Source of the DNA: Flavobacteriales bacterium
GTDB taxonomy: Bacteria; Bacteroidota; Bacteroidia; Flavobacteriales_F; PHOS-HE28
DNA length: 64,000 bases
Direction of reading: 5' to 3'
Assembly (NCBI GenBank): GCA_016717225.1
Contig: JADKGB010000037.1
Location: forward strand, 186,001 to 250,000
Shown: positions 1-10,121 of the stretch, piece after piece
Layout: each line of letters begins with the position of its first letter
Position numbering within the stretch: the stretch's first letter is position 1
Notes under the pieces: model-generated
Seen by the model: the letters and a program-made list of their open reading frames with translations, nothing else
What the model was told of the DNA's origin: nothing
Database searches by the model: none
Program-made: the position numbers and the translations under genes

Positions 1-48
1 TTAACCTGGCATTGTTGGCCTCAAAGCAGGTTGGAAGAGACTCCGCGG

Positions 49-2679
49 CTATTCCCCTTCGAGGTAATTCGTGGTGAAGAACGAGGCATAAGCGTCTATA
101 TCCTTGTTCTTGTAGAAGGTGGCGTAATTGGCCGCACTGATCGCGAAAGTGGCGTAGCTCTGATCGTTCACTCCAACGAGTTGCTCTCTGTTCGCCATGA
201 AAAGCTCATAGTATTCCATGGCCTGCTGCTTGCTTTCGAAAGGGCTGATCTTGATGATCTGGTTGTCCATGTCCAGCAGGCTATTGCCCACTTGGAAAAT
301 GAGGCTGCGGTAATTTGCTTGATTGAAATCGCTGATCTTGACCTTGGTGCTGTTGATGTCGCCATCGGCATTGGGAAAAACCAAGGCCACGAAATGAGGT
401 CCGTCGTCAGATACATACTCTGGAGCAGCCACGACATCTGGCGGTGCGCTACCTGTTGATCCATTGGTCTGCTTATCCAAGGCTGCGAGAATGTCCGCAG
501 CTGCCTTGGCCTCATCGCTACCCGGAAATTTGGACATTACGTCTGAAAGTGCCAGTCGGAATGCGTTCACATCGCGCATGCCTCCCACCGAAAGCGCCTT
601 CAGCAATTGGTGCTTGGCCAACAAATGGTTCTTTGGTTGATCGGCCAGCACCGTGTTGCATGCACTTATCACTGACAAGTAGTTGCGTTCCCGGTATTGG
701 CGGTAGAGATCCGCGTAGTCCATTTCTTCCTTCTTCCGCAGCTCATCATCGGCGAGCAATTGGTTGGGGTCACGCACCAGTCGGGCGAACTCGCTTTGCG
801 GCCAGCGCTCTATGATGATGTTGGAATAATACGCAGACCCTTTGCCATCCAGGTCGAAGAACGTCCCGGTTTTCTCCTTGGCCAAATAGATCCGGTAAAG
901 CTGGTAGTACGATTCAGGGGTGTACCGGCACTCTTCGAAACGATTGTTCAACACCTCGAAGCTTTCGATCGCGTTGTCAAGATCCTTCAACTTCTCCTTG
1001 TAAATGGTCCCGGCGATATACATGGCGGAGCAGATCTTCGCATTGCTCGCATCCAACGACGCCGTATCCGTGGGAACATCCTTCAAATAGCTGGCCGGGT
1101 CTTTCCAAGCAGCTTCGCCATCTTTTTTGTCCTTGCCATCGACCTCTTCAGGTTCAGGTTCTTCTGTGTTCAGGGCAGTAGCGCTTCCGGCTTTGTCCTT
1201 ACGCCGCCAATCATCTTCGTTGGTGCGGGTGCCCCATTTCTTCTTGAATTCAGCCAAGCCACGGGCCAATTGGGTTGAATTGTAGAAGTACCATGCATTG
1301 AGCTCGCCACCGGGTTTTGGCTTGTTGTCGGTTGTGGGTGTCCCATTGGGGTTCACTTCGCGAGCTTCCAATTCGGCCTGGGCTTTTTCCTCTTCTGCTC
1401 GTTCGCGTTCCTTGATCAGTTTCCTCACCCTTTTCTCCCGTTCTTCAGGATCCAATTTGGCGAAGGCTTGTAAGCTGTCTTCCCGTGCAATGATGTCCAG
1501 CTGCTCCACGAGTTCGGTAAGCACTTCGGCACGGACCTTCACTTCCTCATAGCGCTTGTGCGTTTCGGCAAGCAAGGCACTCGTGCTATCGTAATACTGC
1601 TGTGCCGGCGGATATTTCTTGTCATCGAAGTAGATGTCGGCGAGCTTCAAGAAACTCTTGGCTTTCTGCCGTGTGTCTATAGTGCTTACCCGGGCACTGG
1701 TTTTCAGGTGCACTATGGCGCTCGAGTCCAAATTCTCTTTCAGGTCGATGTCAGCCATCGCATACTCGATCAGATCGTAGTGGTCCTTGTTCTTCTCATC
1801 GCGTCTCATGCGCTTCAACTTCTTGCGCAGCACGGCAGCGTTACCGCGGTCGAACGAGAGCGCTTGGAAGATCTCGGCTTGGAAACCTAGCTCGTAGGGT
1901 GGATGGCTGCGGGCCACCTTATTGAACTGTGCGATAGCCTTTTCCTCCATCCCCTTGGCCATATAAAGCTGGGCTAGAATGAACATCCACCGAACACGTT
2001 GGGTGCGGTTACTGGCGATCTCCACCGCGTGCTCCAGATCCACGATGGCATCATCGACTTTTCCACGCTTCAAATTCACATCGGCTTGAATGGCACTCAA
2101 TTGGTCATGCGGAAATCTTTTGGGAAGTACCTTCTGGCCTTTCACTTCGTCCAGCGCGCTTTGGGCCTTGGCGTACTGCTCGTTCTGGATCGCGGTGCGA
2201 GCATACCACAACTTGCTCTCCAACTGGCGGTTCTGCCCCTTGAAGTGGCGGCTTACGTAATCGAACGTGCGTTCCGCCTCGAAGTAGCTGCGCTTGTAGA
2301 AATGGCTTTTGCCCATCACGAAATAGGCGTCGTCGATCCAGGAATTCACCTCCTTGTTGCCGATCTCCATGCTGTGCCGCTCGATCACGGTACCGCATTT
2401 TTCGATGCACTTCTCCATGTCAGGCACCATGGCTTTTGCCTGATCATCTGTGCCGTACACGAAGATCGGGAGCACTTCGTCGAAGTCGTCCACGTTGGCC
2501 TTTTCCATGGCGGCAACGCTTTCCTTGAGCTTCTCATTGGCGTTGAACCAGCCATTGTCACGTGCGGTAAGCCGGTGATAGGTTCGGCTTACGAAACTGT
2601 TCTTCTCGGTGGAACATCCGACAAGCACGAGCACGGAAAGGCCCAAGAGGCCGGAGCGGATGTGGAAGGGACGGATCAC
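49..2679 (-). CDS. sprE: SprE/PorW-type TPR lipoprotein of the type IX secretion system
   Basis: This 876-residue protein opens with a lipoprotein signal peptide: hydrophobic residues 10-21 run into a lipobox LVGC with the acylated Cys at position 22. The stretch just after it (KNSFVSRTYHRLTARDN, then WFNANEKL) matches the N-terminus typical of SprE/PorW, a periplasmic lipoprotein needed for T9SS function and gliding in Bacteroidota. The remainder is helical TPR-like repeats, interrupted by a charged Glu/Lys/Arg-rich segment near residues 410-455. The start is GTG at 2679; no ATG precedes the signal peptide in frame. It is divergent from the M23 peptidase gene at 2856. The family call comes from the N-terminal signature, architecture and length. 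T9SS cargo elsewhere in the window fits this role. Confidence 0.8.
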   Translation of the reverse strand: MIRPFHIRSGLLGLSVLVLVGCSTEKNSFVSRTYHRLTARDNGWFNANEKLKESVAAMEKANVDDFDEVLPIFVYGTDDQAKAMVPDMEKCIEKCGTVIERHSMEIGNKEVNSWIDDAYFVMGKSHFYKRSYFEAERTFDYVSRHFKGQNRQLESKLWYARTAIQNEQYAKAQSALDEVKGQKVLPKRFPHDQLSAIQADVNLKRGKVDDAIVDLEHAVEIASNRTQRVRWMFILAQLYMAKGMEEKAIAQFNKVARSHPPYELGFQAEIFQALSFDRGNAAVLRKKLKRMRRDEKNKDHYDLIEYAMADIDLKENLDSSAIVHLKTSARVSTIDTRQKAKSFLKLADIYFDDKKYPPAQQYYDSTSALLAETHKRYEEVKVRAEVLTELVEQLDIIAREDSLQAFAKLDPEEREKRVRKLIKERERAEEEKAQAELEAREVNPNGTPTTDNKPKPGGELNAWYFYNSTQLARGLAEFKKKWGTRTNEDDWRRKDKAGSATALNTEEPEPEEVDGKDKKDGEAAWKDPASYLKDVPTDTASLDASNAKICSAMYIAGTIYKEKLKDLDNAIESFEVLNNRFEECRYTPESYYQLYRIYLAKEKTGTFFDLDGKGSAYYSNIIIERWPQSEFARLVRDPNQLLADDELRKKEEMDYADLYRQYRERNYLSVISACNTVLADQPKNHLLAKHQLLKALSVGGMRDVNAFRLALSDVMSKFPGSDEAKAAADILAALDKQTNGSTGSAPPDVVAAPEYVSDDGPHFVALVFPNADGDINSTKVKISDFNQANYRSLIFQVGNSLLDMDNQIIKISPFESKQQAMEYYELFMANREQLVGVNDQSYATFAISAANYATFYKNKDIDAYASFFTTNYLEGE

Positions 2680-2842
2680 CGGAGGGAAGACGTGCGTCTA
2701 TAACTGAAAGGCCGCCAAGATATTTCATTGCGGGCTGTCTCCCAACGAAACGCCACAAGCTGTTGGCCACAGACCTTAAGCTGATCCGAACGAGCCGTGA
2801 ATACGGCGCTTCGGCTTGTGGCTTATAGCACAAAGGCGCAGC

Positions 2843-2850
2843 TACCTTCG
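2843..2850 (+). promoter_or_regulatory. Candidate -7 promoter box before the M23 gene
   Basis: TACCTTCG differs by one base from the Bacteroidota -7 consensus TAnnTTTG. It starts 13 bases before the ATG at 2856, so the transcript would be leaderless or nearly so. Similar boxes at similar spacing precede 12635, 18419 and 49218. No clear -33 element was identified. Confidence 0.4.
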
Positions 2851-2855
2851 CCGCG

Positions 2856-3737
2856 ATGGCTGATCAGCGTCCCCGCCGCAAGCGCTCGTTCCTGGTAAAA
2901 CTGAAGGACAAGTACCGGCTCTCTCTTGTTAACGAATCGTCTTTCGAGGAGCGTATGAGCTTCCGCTTGAGCCGGATGAACGTTATCCTGCTCACCATTG
3001 CGCTGTTTACCCTGCATGGCGCGTTGGTTACTGCGCTCATCGTCTTTACCCCGCTCAAGCGGCACATTCCGGGATACTCCGATCAGAAGACCAAGTTGAA
3101 CGCTTACCGGGCGACACTGATCGCCGATTCCTTGCAAGGCGCGTTGACCATTCGTGATCTCTACATCGCGAATCTGCGCAACGTGCTCAGTGGCGAATTG
3201 CCTGCTGATAGTGCCACGCTGTTCAAGACTATCACAGCCCCGCCTTCCGCGGAAGACCTTAGGCCGAGCAAGGCCGATAGCCTCCTGCGCGAACAGGTGA
3301 AGCGTGATGAGGCATACTCTGTCAACGAACAAGCCGACGTGGTGAGCGAACGTAGTGGGTTGTCGGGCATTTTTTTCTTTTCACCACTGCGGGGAGTGGT
3401 CACAGAAACATTTGACAGAAAACAGGATCACTTCGGCATCGACATTGTGACCAAGGCCGACGAGGCGGTGAAAGCTTGTTTGGAAGGTACCGTCGTGCTA
3501 TCGAGTTGGACCAGCGACGGTGGGTATGTGCTGCACGTTCAGCATGCTATGGACCTGGTAAGTGTATACAAGCACAACGCTGTGCTACTTCGCAAAGAGG
3601 GCGACCGTGTAAGGGCTGGAGAGGCTATCGCGATCGTTGGCAACAGTGGTGAACTCACTACGGGTCCGCATTTGCATTTCGAGCTTTGGCATCGCGGCGA
3701 ACCAGTGGATCCGCAGACCTACATGGTATTCAAATGA
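2856..3737 (+). CDS. M23 family (LytM-type) metallopeptidase
   Basis: This 293-residue protein has a basic cytoplasmic N-terminus, one membrane segment (about residues 43-66), a helical linker and a C-terminal LytM/M23 domain. The zinc-site motifs are complete: HxxxD at residues 192-196 (HFGID) and HLH at 272-274 in GPHLHFELW. M23 enzymes cut peptidoglycan cross-bridges or stem peptides, or act as divisome or envelope regulators when degenerate. The intact motifs favour an active enzyme. Membrane topology puts the catalytic domain in the periplasm. The GH3-family gene follows 31 bases later on the same strand, so the two are probably co-transcribed. The N-terminus resembles the Flavobacteriia peptidases usually found beside GH3-like genes. 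Confidence 0.88.
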   Translation: MADQRPRRKRSFLVKLKDKYRLSLVNESSFEERMSFRLSRMNVILLTIALFTLHGALVTALIVFTPLKRHIPGYSDQKTKLNAYRATLIADSLQGALTIRDLYIANLRNVLSGELPADSATLFKTITAPPSAEDLRPSKADSLLREQVKRDEAYSVNEQADVVSERSGLSGIFFFSPLRGVVTETFDRKQDHFGIDIVTKADEAVKACLEGTVVLSSWTSDGGYVLHVQHAMDLVSVYKHNAVLLRKEGDRVRAGEAIAIVGNSGELTTGPHLHFELWHRGEPVDPQTYMVFK

Positions 3738-3768
3738 GGACCCGTCAGTACCTGTTGGAAATACGAGC

Positions 3769-5247
3769 ATGAGCCTCAAGGCTTCCCTGAGCAAGCCGTA
3801 TGCGCAGTGGGTTGCACGACGCGTAATGCGAAATGCGCTAGATGCGGTCGCTCAGCAGGATAGAATACTGAAGGCGCTGGTACGTCATGGTGTGCGCACC
3901 GCCTTCGGCAACAAGCATCAACTCGGTGAGGTTGCCGATCATACATCGCTGGTGCAAGCCGTGCCATTGCGCGACTATGAGGGCTTTCGCCCATACATAG
4001 ACCGGATCGTGGCCGGAGAACGGGATGTGCTCTGGCCCGGACAGCCGATATACCTGTGCAAGACCAGCGGTACCACGAGTGGGGCGAAGTACATCCCCAT
4101 CACACGGCATAGTTTGGCGAACCACATCAACAGTGCGCGCAACGCCCTGCTAAGCTATGTGGCACACACTGGCAACACGGCTTTCGTGGATGGCAAGATG
4201 ATCTTCCTACAAGGCAGTCCGGTGCTCGATAGAAAAGGCGCGATCCCCACCGGAAGGCTTAGTGGCATCGTGGCCAACCACGTACCACGCTACCTGCTGA
4301 AGAACCGCTTGCCGAGCTTCGCAACCAATACCATCACCGATTGGGAAACGAAGGTGGAGGCCATTGTTACAGAAACGATGACCGAGGACATGCGGCTCAT
4401 CAGCGGTATCCCCGCTTGGACGCAGATGTACTTCGAACGGCTGCTCGCGCGAACCGGAAAACAAAACGTGAAGGACGTTTTCCCCAACTTCTCACTCTTC
4501 GTCTATGGCGGGGTGAACTATGGACCCTATCGCGATCATATGCGCACCCTGATCGGCGGCGATGTAGACAGCATCGAGCTCTTCCCTGCCAGCGAAGGAT
4601 TCATCGCGTACCAGGATCGACACGATGAAGAGGGCTTATTGTTGGTCGTCGACAACGGCATCTACTATGAGTTCGTTCCGACCAATGAACCCGGCCCTCC
4701 CAGAAGGCTTTCGTTGGCGGATGTCCAGCTCGGCGTGAACTACGCCCTCGTCCTGCACACCAACGCCGGGCTCTGGGGCTACGAGATCGGCGATACCGTG
4801 CGCTTCGTATCGCTGTCACCGCCGCGCATCGTGGTCACGGGCCGCACGAAGCATTTCACCAGCGCGTTCGGTGAGCACGTGATCGCGGAGGAAGTGGAGG
4901 GTGCGTTGAAGGAGGCCATGAACGCCATGTCCTGCGAGGTGAGCGAGTTCACGGTAGCGCCACAGACTTCACCGCACGAAGGCTTGCCGTACCACGAATG
5001 GTTCATCGAGTTTGCTTCGCCGCCTTCCGACCTGTCGCGTTTCGCCGGCCTGTTGGATGCGGCGCTTATCAAGCGCAACGTGTACTACAAGGACCTGATC
5101 ACGGGCAAAGTGCTGCGGCCCTTGGAGGTCACGCCGGTAGGTCGTGGCGGATTCACGCGGTGGATGAAGGCGCGCGGAATGAACGATGCGCAGAGCAAGG
5201 TGCCGCGGCTGGCGAACGACCGCAAGTATGTTGAGGGGCTGAATTAA
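3769..5247 (+). CDS. GH3 auxin-responsive promoter family protein (acyl-adenylate/amido-synthetase fold)
   Basis: The protein is 492 residues from the ATG at 3769. The frame stays open upstream to 3637, but that part overlaps the end of the M23 gene, and bacterial GH3 proteins typically begin like this one (MSLKASLSKPYAQWVARR). The motif YLCKTSGTTSGAKYIPIT is the adenylate-forming signature loop, and an EGF-like nucleotide-binding motif appears in FPASEGFIAYQ. Plant GH3 enzymes conjugate amino acids to auxin or jasmonate through acyl-adenylates. In Bacteroidota the substrate is unknown, so only ATP-dependent acyl activation is inferred. It lies in a same-strand run with the M23 gene upstream and a membrane protein 13 bases downstream. 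Confidence 0.85.
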   Translation: MSLKASLSKPYAQWVARRVMRNALDAVAQQDRILKALVRHGVRTAFGNKHQLGEVADHTSLVQAVPLRDYEGFRPYIDRIVAGERDVLWPGQPIYLCKTSGTTSGAKYIPITRHSLANHINSARNALLSYVAHTGNTAFVDGKMIFLQGSPVLDRKGAIPTGRLSGIVANHVPRYLLKNRLPSFATNTITDWETKVEAIVTETMTEDMRLISGIPAWTQMYFERLLARTGKQNVKDVFPNFSLFVYGGVNYGPYRDHMRTLIGGDVDSIELFPASEGFIAYQDRHDEEGLLLVVDNGIYYEFVPTNEPGPPRRLSLADVQLGVNYALVLHTNAGLWGYEIGDTVRFVSLSPPRIVVTGRTKHFTSAFGEHVIAEEVEGALKEAMNAMSCEVSEFTVAPQTSPHEGLPYHEWFIEFASPPSDLSRFAGLLDAALIKRNVYYKDLITGKVLRPLEVTPVGRGGFTRWMKARGMNDAQSKVPRLANDRKYVEGLN

Positions 5248-5260
5248 GGAGTGTGCCAAG

Positions 5261-6778
5261 GTGGACCAATCGAAGCAGAATAGCAGTTGGATCAATGCTC
5301 GCTCCATGAGCGGCATGCTCATGTTCGTGATCGCATTTGGGGTTCTGGTGTACGCTGTGTTGCGCGCTTCCAATGCTTCGTTCACGCACGACGAAAGTCT
5401 GAGCTACCTGCGCTACCCTCATCAGACCCTCACCGATATCCTGGCGCACAAGGAAGCCTATACGAACAACCACATGCTGAACACGCTTGGCATGAAGTAT
5501 TGTGAGCGTTTGTTTGGCACCTCCGAACTGGTGTTGCGCCTGCCGAACTTATTGGCTCTGGTGATGTACATGTTTTATGCAGCGCTATTGGTACGCTCAT
5601 TGCCAGCATGGACCGGGTTGGCCATGTTCACCATCCTGATCAGTAATGCCCACCTCCTCGAACTCTTCACGCTGGCCCGGGGATACGGACTTTCATTCGG
5701 ATTCATGCTTGCGGCGATCTACCATCTGGCGACCTACCTCCGCAGTGTCCGGTTCAGGGATGCGATGCTGTTCCATGCTGCGTGCATGCTAGCCGTATTA
5801 AGCAACTTCACAATGTTGGACCTGTATGCGGCCGCATTAGGGTTGCTTGCTTTGGCTGGCTGCTTCATTTGGTGGATGATGCCGGAATATCGCCCTGTGC
5901 TATGGAAGAATGTTCGGCTACAAACTGTTCTCTTGGCCTTGGCCGTTTTCGGTTTATGGGAGCCCGTTCGTCAGGTGGTCACCCAGAATCATTTTGATTT
6001 CGGAGGGCAGCAGGGATTTTATCACGACACGATGCGTTCTGTGATCTATGCTGCATTCCCTGGTCTATACGTTGATGAGATCCTGCTACTGTTCTTCCAG
6101 GTCCTGTTCACGGCACTGATGGTGCTCGCACTTGCGCTCATCGTACGGATGGTGATCAAGAAGAACATCCAGTTCTTTTGCGAGCAGAAAGTGTTCGTGG
6201 TGGTCACCTGTGTGCTGGTCCTCACATGCACGGTGGCAATAGTTCAGCATTGGATCTTTGGCGCGGATCATCTCGAGGCACGATTCGCCAAATTTCTCCT
6301 ACCGCTCTTGGCCCTTCATGTCGGGCTGCTCTTGTTAGCAGTCACCCAGCAACGTGGAGGTAATGTGGTTATGGTCGCGTTCCTTTTATTGGCGGGCATC
6401 TCACTCAAGTCTTTCATCAACAACTCCGGCTACTATCGAAGTGAGGAATGGCAGTATGACATGGAGACCAAGGATATGATGAAGGAGCTTTTAGTTGACC
6501 ATGGTCGCGCGACATCCGGTTCTCCATCCATTCGTATTGGGAACACATGGCTGTTCGAGCCAACCATTAATTTTTACCGAGTGATCTGGCATGTGGATGA
6601 ACTCGCACCTGCTCATCGGAACGGCCCGGAATGGAATGAGGATTACCTCTATTTGGACGGATCCCAGCGTGCCATAGCAGACACGACGAAGTACACGATA
6701 CTCAGGGTGTTCGATCGGGCGGGAGCATGTTTGTATACGCGTCGCGTGGATGGTGAAGCAATGAACGCACCGCGCTAA
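5261..6778 (+). CDS. Multi-pass membrane protein, GT39/ArnT-like glycosyltransferase candidate
   Basis: This 505-residue protein has roughly ten hydrophobic segments and a soluble C-terminal part from about residue 395. After the first membrane segment the loop reads FTHDESLSY, resembling the acidic DE motif that polyprenyl-phosphate-dependent glycosyltransferases (GT39, ArnT, PMT) carry in their first periplasmic loop. That motif and the topology are the only support, so the substrate is unknown. The start used is GTG at 5261, preceded by AAGGAG; an ATG at 5306 is an alternative that would shorten only the N-terminal tail. It begins 13 bases after the GH3 gene and converges on the - strand gene ending at 6858. 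Confidence 0.6.
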   Translation: MDQSKQNSSWINARSMSGMLMFVIAFGVLVYAVLRASNASFTHDESLSYLRYPHQTLTDILAHKEAYTNNHMLNTLGMKYCERLFGTSELVLRLPNLLALVMYMFYAALLVRSLPAWTGLAMFTILISNAHLLELFTLARGYGLSFGFMLAAIYHLATYLRSVRFRDAMLFHAACMLAVLSNFTMLDLYAAALGLLALAGCFIWWMMPEYRPVLWKNVRLQTVLLALAVFGLWEPVRQVVTQNHFDFGGQQGFYHDTMRSVIYAAFPGLYVDEILLLFFQVLFTALMVLALALIVRMVIKKNIQFFCEQKVFVVVTCVLVLTCTVAIVQHWIFGADHLEARFAKFLLPLLALHVGLLLLAVTQQRGGNVVMVAFLLLAGISLKSFINNSGYYRSEEWQYDMETKDMMKELLVDHGRATSGSPSIRIGNTWLFEPTINFYRVIWHVDELAPAHRNGPEWNEDYLYLDGSQRAIADTTKYTILRVFDRAGACLYTRRVDGEAMNAPR

Positions 6779-6857
6779 TGCAGGGACGATAACAAGGGAA
6801 AAGACACCATAGTTGGCCTGCCACCAGCGACATTAGGAGGGATTGAGCTGATCACCT

Positions 6858-9800
6858 TCAACGCTCATCCTGCATTGGCGCACCGATCGCCTTCAACCGG
6901 TCCTCGAATCCGGGCAGGGCAGTGGTCACTTTATCCAACCGACCCTGCAGCTCCTGCGCAAGTTGTTCCGCGAGCGCCGCGCTAGCCAAGTGCGTGGCCG
7001 TGGGGCCGTAGGAGAGCGACGCAATGCCCGCGTAGGCGGTTTCCAGTCGGTCCGTTACGCCCGGAGCGCGCTTTTCCTCGCCTACCTCATTGCGGGCTTT
7101 GCTACCATTGATTTCGATGTTGATGGACTCCAGTTCCTTTCGCATGGCAAGCAGGTCGCCTTGCAATTCCGGCGAGGGTCGCGGTGCGCGTTCATAGGCC
7201 TTCAGCATGAACGCGATCCGGGCGGTGGATCCCTTCGTCATCAGTTGGAGCGCATCCACGCGCGCCTGCACGGCATCGATGCGTTTGGCATAGGTGGCGA
7301 CCGCTGCGGGTGTGGAGCCTGGGAGGTGGCCCTTGCGCAGGGGGACCACCGTTACGTTCACTGCACCTGAGATCGGGCTGAAGTCACCATTGAGCTGCTT
7401 GTAGAGTTGGGCTGTGTAGCGTCCTGGAGCGACCACGGGCCCGTCCGGCGCTTTGTCCACGTTGTCCTTGGTCACAGGCCGCTGGGCGGATGCCTTCAGG
7501 TCCCACACCACGCGCTGGAATCCTTCGCCATTGGCGGCTTCTACGCGCTTCACCAGGGTCCCGGACGAGTCGCTGACGAAGAGCCAGACTTTGGGCTCCA
7601 ATGCGCGCGCTTCGGCCTCCACCGCTTCCCAGCCGGGGAAGGTGAGCGGCTTTCCGGCGTCCTTCAGTTCCTTCTCGGTTTTCTGTCGCTGCTTCTTGAG
7701 GTCCGGGTAACTGTCCTTCAGGAAGTAGGTGAACTCCGCTCCGAAGGGAGGGTTCGGCGCCAGATACAGGTCATCGCCCTGGGTGGCCTTGCCAGCATCT
7801 CCCAGAGGTGTTGTTGGGGCATACCACTGTGCCGGACGCGGATGGAACAGGTATGCTTCGCCTTTCAGGGTATCCGTGCTGAAGGTGCGCAAGGCGCTAT
7901 AGTCGTCGAGGATAAAGACCCCACGCCCGAAGGTGCCGAGCACCAGATCGTTCTCGCGGCGTTGAATGGCGATATCGCGCACGGGAATGGTGGGGAGGCC
8001 TCCTTTCAACACCGCCCATTTGCGCCCTCCATCGGTACTGGTGTACACGCCGAATTCGGTGCCCAAGAAAAGCAGTGAAGGGTTGACATGGTCCTGTACC
8101 ACACGCCAGAGGAGGGTGCGATCCGGCAGGTTGCCTGCCAGGCTGCTCCATGTGCGGCCCATATCCGTACTGCGAAAGATGTAGGGCTTGTAGTCGCCGG
8201 TCTTGTGGTTGTCGAATACCGCCAACACCGTGTTCGGGTCGAACAGGTCGGCCTTGATGTCATTCACGAAGGCGGTGGCGGGCAAGCCGGGCAGATTTTT
8301 CAGTTCAACGCGGCGCCAGCTCGTTCCTTCATCCTCGGTCACCTGTAAAAGTCCATCGTCGGTGCCGGCGTAAATGATCCCCTTCTTCACCGGGGATACG
8401 GCCAGCGAGGAGATCGTGCTATAAGCGGACATGGCGCTGATGTCCCATGCGTTGTCCCAACCCTGCGTGGTGCCGAAGAACGGGGTCTGTATGCGTTCGG
8501 CATGAGTGGTGAGGTCCTTGGAGATCGCTATCCAGCTATCACCGCGGTCTGTCGACTTCCAAACGCGGTAAGTGCCGAAGTAAAGGGTTGCCGGATCGTG
8601 CGGGCTCACCACGATCGGAGCGTCCCAATTGGAGCGTTCGGTGGGCTCACCGGGGCCGGCCTGCGGGCGGATGAAAACGCTCTCGCCCGTGGTGCGATCA
8701 AGGCGCATCAGGTTTCCCTGTTGCCATTCTGCATAGGCGATCGCGGGGTTCCCCGGTTCAGTGGCCGGTTGGTGGCCATCGCCGCCCAACACCAGCTCCC
8801 AGTCAGCGTTCCGAATGCCGTTTACATTGTCTGTGCGAGAGGGGCCTTCCTGAGTAGAGTTGTCCTGTGTGCCACCGTAAATGTTGTAGAAGGGCATCGC
8901 GTCATCCACCGCGATCTTGTAGAACTGCGTCACCGGCAAATTGGCCACACGGCGCCATGTCTTTGCAAGGTCGAAGGTCTCATAGAGGCCGCCATCGGTT
9001 CCGAAGATCAGGTATTCCGGATCGTCAGCTCGGAAGGCGATAGCGTGGTCGTCCACGTGCCGTGTATCCACTTTCAAGGTCCGGAAGTTCTTGCCGCCAT
9101 CATCGGAGGTGAGCGTATAGTTGCTCACCAGATACAACCGGTCGAATTGGTGCGGGCTCGCATACAGTTCCTGGTAATAGTGTGGTCCGGTTCCGCCCGC
9201 TACCGCGTCGGACATCTTGGTCCAGCTGGCTCCCCGGTCTGAACTACGGTACACGGCACCGCTGCGGCGGTCGAGTTCAATGGCCGCGTACAGGACGTCG
9301 GGTTGTTGGGGAGAGATCGCCAGTCCGATCTTGCCCAAGTTGCCATCAGGCAGCCCCTGTGTCAGCTTCTGCCACGTCTCTCCGCCATCGGTGGAACGAT
9401 GGATGGCCGATCCCGGGCCGCCGCCCATGTAACCGGCCACAGTGCGGTGGCGCTGCCAGGTCGCGGCATACAGCAGTTCGGGGTCGCGCGGATCGATCAT
9501 CAGGGAAGTAGCACCGATCCAAGCAGCATCGCCCAATGTGCGCTTCCAGGTCTTTCCACCATCGATGGTCTTGTACACGCCGCGTTCACCGCCCTTGCTC
9601 CACAACGGTCCTTGTGAGGCGACCCACACCGTGTTCGGATCCTTCGGATGCACGATGATCTTCGACAGGTGCTCGGACGATTTCAACCCCATGTTATTCC
9701 AAGACTTGCCACCATCCTCACTTCGGTAGATACCGTCGCCATAACCGACGTGTCGCCCTCCTACGTTCTCTCCGCTTCCAACCCACACCACTTGGGGGTT

Positions 9801-10121
9801 CTGCGGATCGAGGGTGATGCAGCCGATGGAGAAACTCGCTTCACCGTCGAAGAGCGGCGCCCACGTGGTGCCGGCATTGTCGGTCTTCCATACACCACCG
9901 GAACCGACAGCCACATACCATGTGCTGGGTTTTTGCGGGTTGATCGCGATGTCACTGATCCTGCCCGACATGAATGCAGGTCCGATGCCGCGGAACTTCA
10001 GGCCTTTGAAGGGGTTGGTCTTCGCAGTATCCGGGGTGGCCTTGGCGCTCTTGCCTTGTGCGATGAGCACGGTTGGTGCAACGGTCAACGTTGCGACCAA
10101 GAGGAGGGATCTCAACTGCAT
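6858..10121 (-). CDS. Secreted VPS10/sortilin-like Asp-box (BNR) beta-propeller protein
   Basis: The protein is 1,087 residues from the ATG at 10121, where a signal peptide begins (MQLRSLLLVATLTVAPTVLIAQG). About ten Asp-box motifs (S/T-x-D-x-G-x-T-W) are visible, for example SEDGGKSW, TIDGGKTW, STDGGETW, SSDRGASW and STDMGRTW, which form two sialidase/VPS10-type propellers. A helical C-terminal third follows. Databases often call such proteins glycosyl hydrolases, but no catalytic residues can be assigned, and a binding or peptidase-associated role is equally possible. No T9SS sorting domain is evident at the C-terminus. The frame is open upstream to 10280, but that extension would put 53 residues ahead of a perfect signal peptide. 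TATCTTGC about 35 bases upstream on the - strand is a candidate -7 box. Confidence 0.8.
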   Translation of the reverse strand: MQLRSLLLVATLTVAPTVLIAQGKSAKATPDTAKTNPFKGLKFRGIGPAFMSGRISDIAINPQKPSTWYVAVGSGGVWKTDNAGTTWAPLFDGEASFSIGCITLDPQNPQVVWVGSGENVGGRHVGYGDGIYRSEDGGKSWNNMGLKSSEHLSKIIVHPKDPNTVWVASQGPLWSKGGERGVYKTIDGGKTWKRTLGDAAWIGATSLMIDPRDPELLYAATWQRHRTVAGYMGGGPGSAIHRSTDGGETWQKLTQGLPDGNLGKIGLAISPQQPDVLYAAIELDRRSGAVYRSSDRGASWTKMSDAVAGGTGPHYYQELYASPHQFDRLYLVSNYTLTSDDGGKNFRTLKVDTRHVDDHAIAFRADDPEYLIFGTDGGLYETFDLAKTWRRVANLPVTQFYKIAVDDAMPFYNIYGGTQDNSTQEGPSRTDNVNGIRNADWELVLGGDGHQPATEPGNPAIAYAEWQQGNLMRLDRTTGESVFIRPQAGPGEPTERSNWDAPIVVSPHDPATLYFGTYRVWKSTDRGDSWIAISKDLTTHAERIQTPFFGTTQGWDNAWDISAMSAYSTISSLAVSPVKKGIIYAGTDDGLLQVTEDEGTSWRRVELKNLPGLPATAFVNDIKADLFDPNTVLAVFDNHKTGDYKPYIFRSTDMGRTWSSLAGNLPDRTLLWRVVQDHVNPSLLFLGTEFGVYTSTDGGRKWAVLKGGLPTIPVRDIAIQRRENDLVLGTFGRGVFILDDYSALRTFSTDTLKGEAYLFHPRPAQWYAPTTPLGDAGKATQGDDLYLAPNPPFGAEFTYFLKDSYPDLKKQRQKTEKELKDAGKPLTFPGWEAVEAEARALEPKVWLFVSDSSGTLVKRVEAANGEGFQRVVWDLKASAQRPVTKDNVDKAPDGPVVAPGRYTAQLYKQLNGDFSPISGAVNVTVVPLRKGHLPGSTPAAVATYAKRIDAVQARVDALQLMTKGSTARIAFMLKAYERAPRPSPELQGDLLAMRKELESINIEINGSKARNEVGEEKRAPGVTDRLETAYAGIASLSYGPTATHLASAALAEQLAQELQGRLDKVTTALPGFEDRLKAIGAPMQDER

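Noticed and set aside
6779..6857. Terminator between convergent genes at 6.8 kb
   Set aside because: No stable hairpin with T-tract was found in this gap.
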